From NCBI GenBank assembly GCA_023213395.1, contig CM041465.1, forward strand, positions 217,751,741 through 217,815,740: a stretch of DNA of 64,000 nt, read 5' to 3'. The position numbers and the translations under genes are program-made. Below, one piece after another: positions 10,275 through 22,944 of the stretch. Each line of letters begins with the position of its first letter. The first letter of the stretch is position 1. Origin of the DNA: Cycas panzhihuaensis. Lineage: Eukaryota > Cycadophyta. The notes beneath the pieces are model-generated. The model worked only from the letters and a program-made list of their open reading frames with translations, was not told where the DNA came from and did not search any database.

Positions 10275-13200
10275 TACATGTAGCAAGAAACCAATCCAAT
10301 AGTGTAGGTAATATCTGGTCTAGTATAAGTCAAGTAGATTAGACTCCCTACCAACTACTGATATTTCATTCTATCTACAAAGGGTTTAGCCATATCCTTC
10401 TATAATCTTATGCCTTTAACATATGGTCTTGCAATAGGTTTATAATTTAGCATCCCAAACTTCTCCTGTAAGTTCTTCACATACTATGATTGCAACAATA
10501 CAATTCTATCATCCATTTGCCTAATTTAAATACCCAAGAAATAGTGAAGTCTCTCAAGATTTATCATGTCAAAAGAAACTCTCAAATTGGACTTGACTTC
10601 TATTATAGTCTTACCATAGTTACCATTGATGATTAAATCATCCACATACACCACATAAGCAACTATTAAAGTCAGTTTCCTTTTCACATACAAATTTGGA
10701 TCGAGTTCTAAAAACTCAAAACCTTCAACTTTCAACTTGGCATCTATTTTTTAATACCAAGCATAAGGTGCTTATTTTAGGCCATAGATTGATTTCTTTA
10801 ATTGGCAAATAAGATTCTCACAATTTTCCTTAACAAATCCTAAAGGTTGTAATATATATATCTCTTCCTTTAAATCTCCATTAAGGAACAAAGACTTTAT
10901 ATCTATATGGTGTAACTCCCAACCATAAGTAGCTGCTAAGGAAATGATCAAATTAACTATCATCATTCTAGAGAATGGTGCAAACATCTCCTCATAGTTA
11001 AATCCTTCTTTTGTTTGAAACCCTAAGCTATAAGTCTGGCCTTATACTTGTTTACCTCTCCATTGGAGTAAAACTTCATCTTATAGAACCACTTATATCT
11101 AATAAGGTTTTTTATTGAGGGAAGAAGAACTAAATACCAAGTATCATTCTTCATCAATAAACCATACTCTTCCTCCATCATAGATCTCTATTGTGGATCT
11201 CTTTTTACCTCATCAAATAAATCAAGATCATTAGAGTTATTAGTGTCTACCAGTAGAGTTCGATTGACATGTTGACTTCTTATTATTTTATTATCAGTCA
11301 AGGTTTGCATTGCCACATTTAAATCTTCAATAGCATTTCTTGCCCATAAAGGTATAGAAGGACTAGTTGCTATAGGTACTTCTTCTCTTGGTGACTCCTA
11401 ACTATTACTCATCCCACTTGGTCCTACTTCCTCATAAATTCCAATGACTAGCTCATCATCCTCTTCGCCTGATGAACGTAGTAATGGGATCAGGGGGGTT
11501 AAAAAGGCTCTTCTAATAATCTATCAGTATGATATACCGATGACTCATCAAATTTTACATCTTGACTAATTATAATCTTCTTCCCCTATGGATCCCATAG
11601 TCTGTAAGCTTTATTTTGATCATTATATCCCATGAATGTACACTTCAAACTCTTCTGATCCAACTTCTTATGAGTATCATTTAGGATGTGGGCATATCCA
11701 ATACACCCAAAAGTTCTCAAATGGCTAATAGCAGGATTTCAACCAGTCCACTTCTCTTTGGGGGTCATGTTGTAAACTACCTAAGTGGGTACCCAGTTTA
11801 AAATATACATAGCAGTCACCACAGCCTCTTCCTAAAACATTGGTGGTAGGTTTTTAGTATACACCATACACCTTACCATCTCCATCATAATATGATTCTT
11901 TTATTTAGCAACTCTATTTTGTTGTGGGGTATACAAGATTGTAAATTCCTACTTTATACCATGATTGTGGCAGAACTAATTAAACACATGGTTGTCATAT
12001 TCCTTACCATTATTACTTCTTAAAGACTTAATCTTCTTATCACATTTATTTTTTACCATTAATTTCTAGTCATAAAAGTAATCAAACACATCTAACTTAT
12101 TTTTGAGAAAGTAAACCCATACCTTCTTAGTATAATCATCTATAAACACAAGGGTGTAATGAGCTCTTGATATCGAAGGGTTTAGGAGATGACTAATTAT
12201 ATCTAAATGCACAAGCTCTAACTTCTCCTTGGCTCTCCAAGCATTCTCCTGAACAAAAGGGTAACAATGATGCTTGCCATACATACACCCTTCACAAATA
12301 CCATTTAAGCAGAAAACCAATGGCAATCCTTCCACCATCTTTAACACCTTTAGTAGTGTAATACTCCTATAGTTAAGGTATATTAGGTAATTGTGCTAAA
12401 TTTTACTCAAGTTATCAATGCTAGTAATAAAGGCATAAGACTTCTTTTGAGTTTGAAATTTCTCAAACACCCAAAAGTTGTCCCTGACTTTTCCAGTAGT
12501 AATAATAGAGAAGCTCTTCTTTGGATCCTTAATCAGGCATTTATCATTGTAAAGCTCCACCTTCATGCCTTGTTTATAGATTTCCCAAGCTAAAAGAAGA
12601 TTCAATTGCATCTTGGGTACATAGTATACCTCATAAACTTACCACCTGTAATGGATACATCATTGATACCTTTCACTGGTAATACGCGAGAATCTCTAAG
12701 GATAATTTTTGTACCACTATGATTTCCATTCACTATATTAAAGTTGTGTTTCTAGTAAGAGATATGCTTCTATTCTCTAGAGTTGAGCACCCAATAATCA
12801 CTTTGATCTGACTTGACTGATTAGGTTTTTACTCTGATGCAATTAGTAGTAATACTCTTTCCTTTATCATCCTAGCTTACTTTGCATTTATCACATCTCT
12901 TAAACTAATAGTTCTTCTCCTAATGACCATCCTTCTTATAGTAATTACATTTTCCATTAAACTTCTTCTTCTCTTGTAAACTTTCTCCAGACCTTTGTGT
13001 GATCTTCTCCTCCTTAGCGGCCTCCTTCCTTTGAGTCTTCATGGCTATGGGCTGACTTGATTCAAAACCTCCAAGCACATCATAATGTTTAAGCTTGGCA
13101 TCCTCCACTAGATTTAGGTTTTAAATCCCATCAAAAGTCTCTACCTCTATCACTTTATCTCTACTATATATGGTCTGGAAAGTGGGTAATATAGATGGCA

Positions 13201-13656
13201 ATTTTGACATGATTATCATAAACAACAATGCATCACCGATCGAATTCTACTTCAGTTCTTCTAGCTTATTCTTCAAGTCTATGATCTTGTTCAGGTAGGA
13301 GCTGATGTTGTTCACATCTTCTACATGTGAATTGAATAATTTAACATTAGGGCAAGAAATCTATTTATCTTCTTCTTTTCAAAGGTATCATATAGCTTTA
13401 TCCAAATTTTGTTTGGTTCATCTAGATTGTGAACTAAGGCTCTCTAGTCAGGTGCTAGTGATAGTTTCAATAATCCCACAACTATAAATTTCTTCTCTTT
13501 GAGTCAAGCACGCTCTTTATGATCTAATAGAATTACATCCACCTTAGCCTTAATGATACCCCAGAGTTGATTCACCATTAAAATAAGCTCCATATTGGCC
13601 TTCCACTCATTGAAATTATTACCATCAAAGATAACCTTGGGTATAATATATTCCAT
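10275..13656 (-). pseudogene. Copia-B1 gag-pol polyprotein, decayed
   Basis: Gag starts at the ATG at 13656-13654 and gives FDGNNFNEWKANMELI, matching the F-x-G-x-N-(F/Y)-x-x-W motif of Copia gag. A zinc knuckle (C-x2-C-x4-H) is at 12950-12900 with damaged cysteines, and the protease near 12790 reads WVL then a DSxx-like site. Integrase at 12347-12066 has CEGCMYGKHH and VFIDDYTKKVWVYFLK. RT at 10987-10526 includes HHIDIKSLFLNGDLKEEIYI and YVVYVDDLI with the catalytic DD. RNase H begins GSLIYLTYTRPDITYTIG and is broken by Copia-A1 after SRYM. Frameshifts and stops are frequent. Confidence 0.85.
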
Positions 13657-15036
13657 CTCAAGAAACAGGCTTTAATATATGACAAACAACACCAAAATGA
13701 TTGTCTCTTTAATAAAAATACACCACTGTATCCTCTTCTAACTTAGGTGCACACTCTGGGGGTACTCTAAATACCAACTATCCATACTTTGGGTGACTCA
13801 CTGACTATTTTCCCCTCACAAACGACCAAAAAGGCACTTAAATAAACTCAAAAGTCTCAAAAATAACCCTTAAGTCACTTAGAAAAGTGCTCCAAGAATT
13901 AAGGATGGTTTTATAAGGTAGTAATACATGGTCTATAAGTTAAGAACATTTTAAAAAAATCCTTAATCTGCACTCAAAATAGACCAAGAATGCTTTAAAT
14001 AACTTCAAAGTAATTCATAATAGGTAAATATGATATACTATCAAATGGCTAAGGGTCTTTTTATAATGTTCTTTTGAGGAGAATATACCAAAGAGTTTAT
14101 TCCATGAGTTGTGACTTTTTATAAATAGACACACCTTATTACTTGACCCATGTGCTCTAATTCATCAATAAAACATATTTACAATATTGTTAAGGTTTAA
14201 ACTTAGTAAAAAATCATCAAATAATCAAATTGAAGAGTTGCATGAAGTGGAGATAAGAGACGTGGTTGTCACAACATATACACAGTCTACACATATTAAT
14301 GGACCTGTAGATGTTAGTATAGGTCTCCACACACTCGTACAATTGGTAATTAGCTCAAATGTTATCCAACAAACTCCCAATCACACCTAGCCAACATAAA
14401 ACATGCCCAACCACCACTTAACATATAGATGTGAGTTGTATTTATGTATATAACTTACAATAAGAGGGTCTCACTCACATATAATAGAACCACGACTCAA
14501 AGTTTAGGTAGAGCTTACTAAATAGCAATATGTACTACTATATATTTAGCTCAGTCTCTATACTAAGGGCAGAAAACACTTCAAACAAGGCTCAATCTCT
14601 TCCTTATATAGGCAAGGTGTATATAACAATAGTAAAAGCTTCCTTTTCTAAATGTTATAGTGCTTTTGATGAGTAAATAATTGACTTACTTGTATACATA
14701 GATAGTTGTCCTCATAGTTGTTGAATAACCATTAGTATGTGCTCTATAGGCTTTAATTATTACTACAATAGAACAACTGGCTTTAGATGGCATGCAATGA
14801 GTCAAATCAAACCACAAGCATGGCCTTCATATCTTAATATTAACTCTAATAGACCCTTATGTTTCATTGATTGATAACTTTCACTATCTTAACCACCATT
14901 GATATGTTGTGCCTACTTCTTTACGTTGTTGGAGTTAATTGACCCTCAAGATAAGTCTTAGGTTAGATGGCTTCACCTGACAACTGGTAATCTCACTACT
15001 CTTCTCAACATCAGGCTTTAGTTATGTAGAACCCTA
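13657..15036 (-). other. Copia-B1 untranslated leader
   Basis: About 1.4 kb between the PBS and the gag ATG. No protein motif is visible on either strand. The equivalent leader in Copia-B2 received Copia-C; the empty site here is the single GATAG at 14691-14695. Confidence 0.6.
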
Positions 15037-15052
15037 TGGATCTGATACCATA
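15037..15052 (-). other. Copia-B1 primer binding site
   Basis: The minus strand reads ATGGTATCAGATCCATAG next to the LTR end, an initiator-tRNA-Met type PBS. Confidence 0.8.
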
Positions 15053-15405
15053 TGTAAGAACATAAAATCATATAGGTATGTTCCCATCTATAGAATCTTT
15101 AACCATACATAGTAAGCAAACAAAAATACATATAGAATATAGATGCATTGTACCTAGGATTTATATGGGAAAACCCTTTCATGAAAAAAACCCACCACAA
15201 AAGATCCTTCTAGATCACATTGATTATTTCATAATTACTTTGATACATTGAATACACAAGGGCTCAAGACTTTTATATTCTTCCAAGAGGTGTCACCCAA
15301 TTAGGGTTGTGACCCTCTAAATATTTTGCATCTTTTCACTTAATCACCTTAGTTAAACAATATTAACATTAATTTATGGCTTAACAAATAACTACTAAGT
15401 TAACA
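15053..15405 (-). repeat. Copia-B1 5' LTR (353 bp)
   Basis: The plus strand starts TGTAAGAACATAAAATC and ends CTAAGTTAACA. It aligns along its length with 42661-43015 (copy 2) and with the Copia-B2 3' LTR at 26227-26572. It is followed by TGAAG, the target duplication. Confidence 0.88.
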
Positions 15406-15410
15406 TGAAG

Positions 15411-15762
15411 TTCCCCTAAGATAAAATAGACTATGGGACACACATGTTTCAATATAAGATAGTCTAAAATCAAGGTTGGACAAGCACATATCATAGCAAA
15501 ATAGATGAAAATACATATAAACCATAATGATTCTGATAAAAAGAGCATCTAAAAGAGTGAAACAAATAAGCAATCACTACAAATGGAAGAAAAAGAAGGG
15601 TAAGAATTATCCATAAAGGTACTAAAAGGCCTTTTTGTAATTTGTTGAGCTTGTTAGATAATATTTTGAAACTACTAACCAGAGTCAGAATTATCACTGA
15701 CTAATAACACATACATTTATTTATCAAACTAATAAACAAATATTAGTATATGCTTATAAAAT
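15411..15762. other. Spacer between Copia-B1 and Copia-F1
   Basis: A 352-bp AT-rich piece not assigned to an element. It is nearly identical to 43021-43372 in copy 2. A hydrophobic minus-strand frame of 68 codons (15491-15697) survives in both copies, but copy 2 has only a shortened version and no family is recognisable. I treat this as the pre-insertion DNA into which B and F landed. Confidence 0.6.
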
Positions 15763-16047
15763 TGATTAAATCAGGGGACAAAGAGAGCATAATGACAATG
15801 TAAGAAAGGGAGAACCATCAATCCATAAGGATGGTGGTGCTGATAAACACCAGGGTCATTAGACCCCATGAATAAATAAGTGGGACTGAGAGGGATTTAG
15901 CACACCTCTCAAAGTCTACCACTAACTACCATTGACAAATGATTGATATGTTATTACCATAATATCTTTACTAATATAGGTTATCATCCTAATATGGGTA
16001 ATCAACCCAAGGGAAATACAAGTTTTAATATAGGCATTTTTCCAACA
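15763..16047 (-). repeat. Copia-F1 3' LTR (285 bp)
   Basis: Plus-strand ends are TGATTAAATCAGGGGAC and TTTTTCCAACA. The minus strand just before it is purine-rich (ATAGAGGGAGTAA), a PPT. It aligns with 43373-43657 and, more diverged, with the Copia-F2 5' LTR at 61438-61710. Confidence 0.87.
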
Positions 16048-18222
16048 TTACTCCCTCTATAATGCCCATTTGGTGAGACTCTAAGTTTGATAAATTTTAT
16101 TTTATCAAGTGCCTTTGTGAATATGTTTGTCACCTATTCTTTAGTGCTACAATAAACCAATTCTAATTTACCTTATTGTACTAATTCTCTAATGAAGTGA
16201 TATTGTATTTTAATATGATTTGTCCTACCATGAAACATTAGATTCCTAGTCATATGAATGGTACTTTAATTATCACAAAGCAACTAAATGAGGCCAATAT
16301 ATTCTTCCTATAAATCTTGAAGTAATCTTTTAAGCTAAATTATTTCACATGCTCCTGTTATAATTACTTTATACTCTACTTCTGCATTAGATAGAGATAT
16401 TGTTGCCTATTTCTTTAAACTCTATGCTACTACTACTAAACCTAAATTAAATGTATAACTAGAGGTAGATTTCCTATCATCTATATAACCTATCCAATAT
16501 GAGTGTATATAGTCAATAAACCTATAGTCCCCTAATGACCTGTAATATAACCCATATCTAATTGTACCTTTAAGATACTTAGAAATTCTTTTGGTTGCTT
16601 GTTAATGTTTTACCTTAGGCTCATGCATAATATGAAAGCCACATTGACTGCATACATGATGTATGGTTAAGTTGAAGTCAAGTAAATTAGACATCCAATC
16701 AACTACCTATAAAATATAAGATCAACTAATTATGATTTCTTAAATTTGGATAATTTTAACCCAACCTTATTGGTATTATAAGTGGCTTGTAACTACTCAT
16801 GCTAAATTTATATAACAAATCTAATATGTATTTCCTTTGGGAAGTAACTATCCTATTTTTATCCTACCATACTTTAATACCTACGAAGTAATGCATTAAT
16901 CCCAAGTCTGTCATCTCAAATTCTTTTCATATATCTTTCTTAAATCTTTAGGACAAGTGATCATTGTTCCTAGTATATAGAAGGACATTTACATATAAGC
17001 TCATAATTAGTCTTGAGCTTCCTTCTAATTTAATATATAAATTAGGATCCAAATAACTTCTTTAGAATCCTTTATCCTTGAAATATTTATCAATCCTAGA
17101 GTACCATACTCTAGGTTCTTGCTTGAGTATATATAAGGCATTTCTAAGTTTGTAGACCTTATTTTCTTCTCCTTTTACTTCAAAACCCTTGGCTTATTAT
17201 ACATAAATTTCTTCATCTATATAACCATTCAAGAAGGTATTTTTTACATCTATTTGATGTATTATCTAACCTTATTGTGCAACTAAGTCCATAGTTAATC
17301 TAATTGTTACTAGCCTTGCAATAGATATAAATGTCTCGTTATAACCTATACTCTCAATTTAAGCATAACCCTTTACAACTAACCTTGCCTTATACTTATC
17401 AATGGACCTATTTGATTTATACCTGATCTTATAGACCCATTTTATCCTAATAGCATTCATGTTAGGTGGCAGATCCACTAACTCCCATATGTTATTTTTC
17501 ATTGAGGTATTATACTCCTCTTTTATTGCTTTCTTCCATTCATCTTAATTATTTACCTATTCAAAGTTATAAGGATCATTAGACTCCATAAACTAAGTTA
17601 TAAATACAAAATTCACTCTTTGAGATCTTGTAGTCCTTCTCTTAAAGATAGAGTCTAATATATTTTGAGGGCTATGAGACCTTTGTACCCATGTTGGGAC
17701 CCTTTAATTTGAAGTAGAGGGTCCCGCTTCATTTATATTAGCTACATTTATACCTTTAGAGTTTGAGTCTATTTCAACCATGATCTTTTTGCCCTTATAT
17801 TTTTTAATAACTTTTTCTTGATAAAATTCATCTTGTTTTAAGATAACATCCTTGCTTATAATAATTCTTTTACTTTTTGGATTATAAAATTTATAGGATC
17901 TAGAATAGTCATTATATCCTATAAAGATACATTTGATGCTCTTGCCATTCAGCTTTATCCTCCTTTGATATGGGACATGTGAGTAAGCTATACACCCAAA
18001 AATTCTTAAGTGTTTAATAATTGGCTTATAACCTATCCAATTTTTTTCTAGTGTAACCCATGTAACTACTTAGGTGGTATACTTATTCAATAAATAAATA
18101 ATTGTATGTATAACTTCTATCTAATATTCATTTCCTAGATGCTTGTCCTTAAGCATACTTCTTTTTATTTCAATAATTATCATATTCTTTTTTTTTATAA
18201 CCCTATTTTATTGAGGGGTTTA
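16048..18222 (-). pseudogene. Copia-F1 pol 3' half (IN end, RT, RNase H)
   Basis: On the minus strand the integrase end (IKHLRIFGCIAYSHVPYQR, then IFIGYND) near 18030-17900 is followed by an acidic linker, RT about 17550-16700 and RNase H to about 16060. The RNase H end resembles IKIQYHFIREL and YVTNIFTKAL. Stops and frameshifts are numerous, so it is a relic. Motifs are better preserved in copy 2 at 43690-45843. Confidence 0.8.
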
Positions 18223-18227
18223 AGGAT

Positions 18228-18622
18228 TGTTGGGGTTAATAGTCATCACCCCACCCCCACCTTCTAACTAAGAGTGCACATCTCATCTTCATCAATTTAC
18301 ACATGTGGGTGTTCAACATGTGTAGGTAAGTATAAGGTAAGTTTAGTTGGTTTGAGTTAAGTTTATTTTGAGTTAAGTTTGCATAATTTTATTGTTATTT
18401 AAATTTTAAAGGTTGAGGAGTTTCCCTCCTCCCCCAAACTATATAATTTGAGGGGTGTGCAACCCTAGTGTCTTTAGACACCGCCTTCATTGTGGACATT
18501 TATAACTCTCTTCTACAAAATGGATTGAATACAATGATTCTTGTTCATGCAACAATAATATATTAAAGTTTTGATTATCTCTTTTATGTTTTGTCATATT
18601 CTCCTATATATTATTTCCTACA
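18228..18622 (+). repeat. Copia-D1 5' LTR (395 bp)
   Basis: Begins TGTTGGGGTTAATAGTC, ends TTATTTCCTACA and is followed by a PBS. It aligns with both D2 LTRs (45849-46242 and 56889-57283) and, more distantly, with the LTRs of Copia-E. Confidence 0.88.
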
Positions 18623-18640
18623 TTTAGTATCAGAGCCAAG
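18623..18640 (+). other. Copia-D1 primer binding site
   Basis: TTTAGTATCAGAGCCAAG follows the LTR. D2 has the unmutated ATTGGTATCAGAGCCAAG at 46243-46260. Confidence 0.8.
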
Positions 18641-18981
18641 GATTGTTGGCCTGCTAAAGTTTTTTAAAGAAGTAAGAAGATTTACTAATATCTATAGCTA
18701 ATTTACTTACAAGTAAGCAAATATCAGTTATATTTATTTTCTACAAGTTTTTTCAGCAGTTTCTTATATTTTTTATCAGAGATTTGATTATTCTTGAGTT
18801 ATATTTGTGGAATAACAAAGATATTTTAGATTTATTCTCATATTTGTGCAGCTGTATAGTTGTAAATGGTAAATATCAAGTTTTATCACTATACAGAGGT
18901 TTCATCAATAAAGTTTTATATATTTTTATCATATATTTGACATTTTTCATGTATATTTCATCTTTTCATCTAATACTTTTT

Positions 18982-19400
18982 CAGATTTACGCAGGATTTT
19001 AGCTACAAGCAATATTTATTTAAAGTTCTATTTAGATCTTCTATATATCTTTTAGATTTGTATATCTTATCATTTCATGGTATATTCTTGTCCATTTATC
19101 TTATACTTTTTTAGATCTGCGTAAGATTTCAGCTACAAGCAATATTTATTCAAAGTTCTCTTCAGATTTTGTATATATCTTTAAGATCAACATATTTTAT
19201 CATATATTTCACTATTTTTTAGTAGATTCTTGTATATTTATCTTATATTTTTTTAGATATGCGTAAGATTTCAGCTACAAGCAGTATTTACTTAAAGTTT
19301 TCTTTGATCTGCTACATATTCTTTGAATCTGCTATATTTTACTTTAGATATGCTACATTTTTTTAGATCTGCTATATATTTTCTCAAATCTGTTATATAA
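18982..19400 (+). repeat. Imperfect tandem repeats of about 130-142 bp in the D leader
   Basis: The block AGATCTGCGTAAGATTTCAG plus CTACAAGCAATATTTATT recurs at about 18982, 19113 and 19255, giving periods of roughly 131 and 142 bp. Many AGATCTGCTATAT-like words continue to about 19700. The same array is present in D2 at about 52162-52580. Confidence 0.65.
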
Positions 19401-19699
19401 TTTTTTAAATCTTCTATATATTTTTCAGATCTGCTATATATTTCTCAGTTTTGCTTATTTTATTAATTATTTCATCATTTTCTGGTTGATTTATTTTAGA
19501 TCTACAGTATTGGCTACAGATCTGTAATATTTACTTTAGATCTGCCATACATTCTTTTAGATCTACAATATTAGCTACAGATCTGCCATATTTACTTTAG
19601 ATCTACAATATTTATTTAAGTTTTCTTTCATATCTGTATATTTTTTATATATTTGGCTATTTCTTCAAGTTCTTTTTCTTAGATCTGCAAGTTTTAGGG

Positions 19700-20545
19700 C
19701 ATATTCAACTTTCTAGAGAAGCATATACAATAGATCTTATGTTTAGAAGTCTATTTTTTACTACAAATCTACTACAATTGCTTACCAGGTTCTTCTTCCT
19801 TTATTTTCAAATATAAACATATATATTTCTCATTTCTTTGATATACCTTCTCATATACATTTGAAAAATCTCAAATACAAACATATGCATTTTATTTACT
19901 TGATATATTTTCTTCAACATATTTGAAAAAATTTAGGTTTTATAGCATAATCTTTGCATGGTTAAATATTGAACACATATACTGTTTTGCCTATGAAATA
20001 TATACTATTTCTAATCTTGAACATATTATCACATTAGTGACCAAAGCCTTATCTATTAAATCTAATATAAGATTGATCAGCCATTGGTTCATAATCAAAG
20101 CCTTTTTTTTAGTTGTGCATCCATTTTCTTTTTATTTCTGTTGCAGTTGCTCTGCTAGTTCCTTTATGCTTAGATCATTGAGCAGGCCTAATATTGCAGA
20201 AAAATTAAACGAATTTGTTGGAATTGATGCTTAAGAATCTATAGCCAAAATAAAGCTTTACATTCCCTTTTTCAAGGTTGAAACATCTTCTCTTATGTCA
20301 ATATTGTGCATTACAATGAAAGCTATGATCAAACATCAAAAGGAACAATATTTATATACTAGTGATTCAAATTAAAATACTTTAAGAGTGGAAAATATAG
20401 CTCTCTGAATACATACTCAATTAAGAAACACATATAATTATTTCTCATTTCTTACAACACCTTTCTCTTTAGAAACTTTAGAATATATTTATCTCTACCT
20501 CAAAGGCAAGCATTATTTCCTATCCTAGAACTCTAAGATACATAA
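19700..20545. other. D1 cargo zone, left part, origin unknown
   Basis: No known protein recognised. On the plus strand a pyrimidine-rich stretch ending TTTATTTCTGTTGCAG at about 20143 looks like a 3' splice site. It is followed by an open segment starting FMLRSLSRPNIAEKLNEFVG and running with one stop to about 20373. The same segment in D2 (about 53330-53560) keeps the frame open. It could be part of a captured exon or chance. Confidence 0.4.
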
Positions 20546-20574
20546 TCATAATTGAAAAATAGAATCACCATGTG

Positions 20575-20935
20575 CTTTTCTCTTGATCAAGGCCAATTTT
20601 GAACATAGCATATATTTCATATATGCATCAGTTCCATAAGGCTTGATTCCCATATATTTACACATGTTTATAAGCCTTGGTCTGCTAATGTTATCCAAAG
20701 TTAACTCATCATTGAATAACTTTGCAAAGGCCAAAATCTCTTTATTTGAGTCCTTTGCTCCTATTCGAACCTTATTCATAAAATCATCCAGATCTTTAGT
20801 AGTTTTTTTTAGTTCTCCACTATAAGATGTTTTGATTTCCTTCTCCATTTCTTTTACTGTATCCTATAAGAATTTAGCGTACTCAATCCTTGCATGTAAG
20901 TGGCATTTCAGCTCCTCCACTCTCTTCTATCTAAA
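20575..20935 (-). pseudogene. Captured LETM1-type gene fragment in Copia-D1
   Basis: The minus strand encodes about 120 codons with the hallmark FAKLFNDELTLDNISRPRL followed by the C-K-Y-M-G-x-x-P-Y-G-T-D-A-Y segment and MLCSKLALIK. This is the conserved matrix-facing part of LETM1 proteins, inner-membrane proteins of mitochondria involved in K+/H+ or Ca2+ exchange. The plant form has the same blocks in the same order, preceded by a coiled stretch like FLQDTVKEM (here at about 20850-20880, with an internal stop). No transmembrane segment or start is present, so it is a transduced fragment, not a gene. Its orientation is antisense to the element. Confidence 0.83.
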
Positions 20936-21239
20936 CTATCAGACTCTTTGAAGTTTCTCACCAAAAGTAAAGACTAAAAGCAATACGAGAACCGTGCAAG
21001 GCAACGACTCCTAAAGATATATGCCTGTGGTGACATGAACACTCATAAACAAGCATTACTGCATTAAATATCTCCAATGAGACTTTAGTCCTATTTGATT
21101 TAGTGAAAGTCTTATGCCTTCACCACTCGGTCAAGCACTTAGAGACGCGACTACTTTCTTATAGTGGAGATATAGTTAAAGAAATTTTGGTTTAAGTCAT
21201 ACCTTATAAGCACTGAACTAATTTGCACTTATTGGTATC

Positions 21240-21480
21240 AGAAGACCGAGGCGTCTACATCCCCCTCTGCAAACTCTTGCAGTTCCCTTTGTAAGCTACG
21301 CCCTCTCCTATGCGTTCTCTCTGCATCTCCTCGTCCATAAGCAACGACCATGTGATAGGATGCAGTGGCATAGGAGGCACGACAGAGCTCTGTGGAGGTG
21401 ACGATGGCATAATGGGCACCATCTCCTTAACCTTTTCATTCAAAATTTTTATTTTTTATTTTACTTTTAATAACGTCTTT
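21240..21480 (-). other. D1 cargo zone, GC-richer patch of unknown origin
   Basis: A GC-richer patch bordered by AT-rich DNA. The minus strand reads a proline-rich segment (PIMPSSPPQSSVVPPMPLH) of about 60 codons. In D2 the frame is not preserved. It may be another captured host fragment; no family recognised. Confidence 0.35.
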
Positions 21481-22940
21481 TAAAAATAAATTAAATTGTA
21501 TAATTTTTAGAATCTAGGGTTTAAAAGTTAACCCCCCCTCGCACTCCAGCCCTTGGTCATGTGACCTTTTTTACGTGACCATAACTTATTATTAAAGAGG
21601 CTCATAACCTTTGTAAACTTTTTTCTTTTTCTTTTTATTTTTATTTTTCATTTCATAAAGGGTAATTGGCAATTGTTTTCCCATAATGTTTGACTAGGTC
21701 ATCGATTTTTGATGAAAATAGTCTCATTACATCTAAAATTTTCTATAGATTGATTTTAACTAATCATATAACCAATTTAGATTTAATTTGACCTACTTTC
21801 AGTCAGTTTAAAGTTAATCAGTAATTTTTTAAACCTTTTTAAATCTTTTTATAAAATCACTTTTTTAACAGATTATATTTTATTAGTGGGAGACTATTTT
21901 CTACCTGGATCTATTCTTCCATCCTCTACTATCAACAAACTTCATTACCATTTATTTACTTTATTTTTTAAGACATATTTTAATCATTATTTTAATCGTT
22001 GAAAGTGACATTTTAATGTTTTTTCAACACTTTTTAAAACATTTTACCATAAAAGTACTTGTTGCTATTTTCACTATAACATTTTTATCTTATATCAGAA
22101 TTCAGTTCTGTCAGTTTCATTGGAAATCTAACTCACTCCCCTTTGAACTGACATAGTTTTTTATATGTTTTAAAGTGTTTTTACTGGTTTTCAAAAGTAT
22201 TAAAGTAGAGGTGCTTAATAGCCTCTAATTTATCATTATTGCATATTTTCATATATTATTTCTTAAAATTTTTCAACTAAAAAGATATTAAGAAGCTCTC
22301 TAAGATACATTTTATAGCATTCTATAGAGTTTTATTAACATTTTTATACTATTTTAAGCTCCTTGCTCCTGTTAAGCCTCAAAATGAGGCTTGTACCTTT
22401 GGTTCATCAAAATTTGACTGACAGGAACCCATTTTTAAAACGGTCAATTCCATCGAATAGATAGTTCATTAATCTTCATATTGGTAAAGTTTCATGTTAT
22501 CTTGACATCATTTAGTATAGCTTTAAAGCTACTAAACTTGAGTATTTAAGATACACCAACATTACCTTATTCTAACATTTTTTTTTTTCATTTTCAAACT
22601 TTATTTCAGATTTACATATTTAAGAGGATATTTGTTACACTTCAAATTTCCTTATATATTCATTATATTTCAAATTCTATCTGAAATTATATCTTATAAG
22701 CTTGTCATTTATTTGAAAGACATACATTTATTGAAAAGTATTTTTATTCATCCTTGTGGAAAAGCTTATTTCTTTATTGCACTTATAAAAGTTGCATTTA
22801 ATTGATTCACTTTCAAAGGGCATTATATATATATTTTTTAAATATATTTGAAATCATATAAGTTTGTTATATTTATTGATTTATTGACCTTTATACTTAG
22901 TAAAAATATATTTCCTTTTATGTACTCAAGTTTTTTTTTG
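21480..22940 (+). other. Family-specific AT-rich leader part of Copia-D1
   Basis: No coding motif. The part around 21551-21600 (AGCCCTTGGTCATGTGACC and following) is also recognisable in the Copia-E leader (minus strand, about 48885-48800). It is therefore element sequence, not cargo. Confidence 0.6.
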
Positions 22941-22944
22941 TAAA

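Larger units (their letters stand above)
10275..15405 (-). mobile_element. Copia-B1 retrotransposon, 5' part
   Basis: Minus-strand Copia element of a lineage distinct from A/C. It comprises the 5' LTR 15053-15405, PBS, a leader of about 1.4 kb, gag from 13656, zinc knuckle, protease, integrase and RT, stopping inside RNase H where Copia-A1 is inserted. The missing RNase H end and 3' LTR would lie to the left but are lost at the 5474 junction. In copy 2 they are present at 26227-27243. Right flank TGAAG (15406-15410) equals the Copia-B2 TSD. Confidence 0.9.
15763..18227 (-). mobile_element. Copia-F1 retrotransposon, 3' part
   Basis: 3' LTR plus RNase H, RT and integrase C-terminus of a minus-strand Copia element, interrupted in its integrase by Copia-D1 at 18228. 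The rest of F is absent from copy 1 because D1 is truncated and other DNA follows. In copy 2 the same element continues beyond D2, at 57289-61710. Confidence 0.88.

Noticed and set aside
15491-15697. Small hydrophobic protein conserved in both copies (also at 43101-43292)
   Set aside because: Conservation is explained by the recent duplication; no homology, promoter or start context supports a gene.
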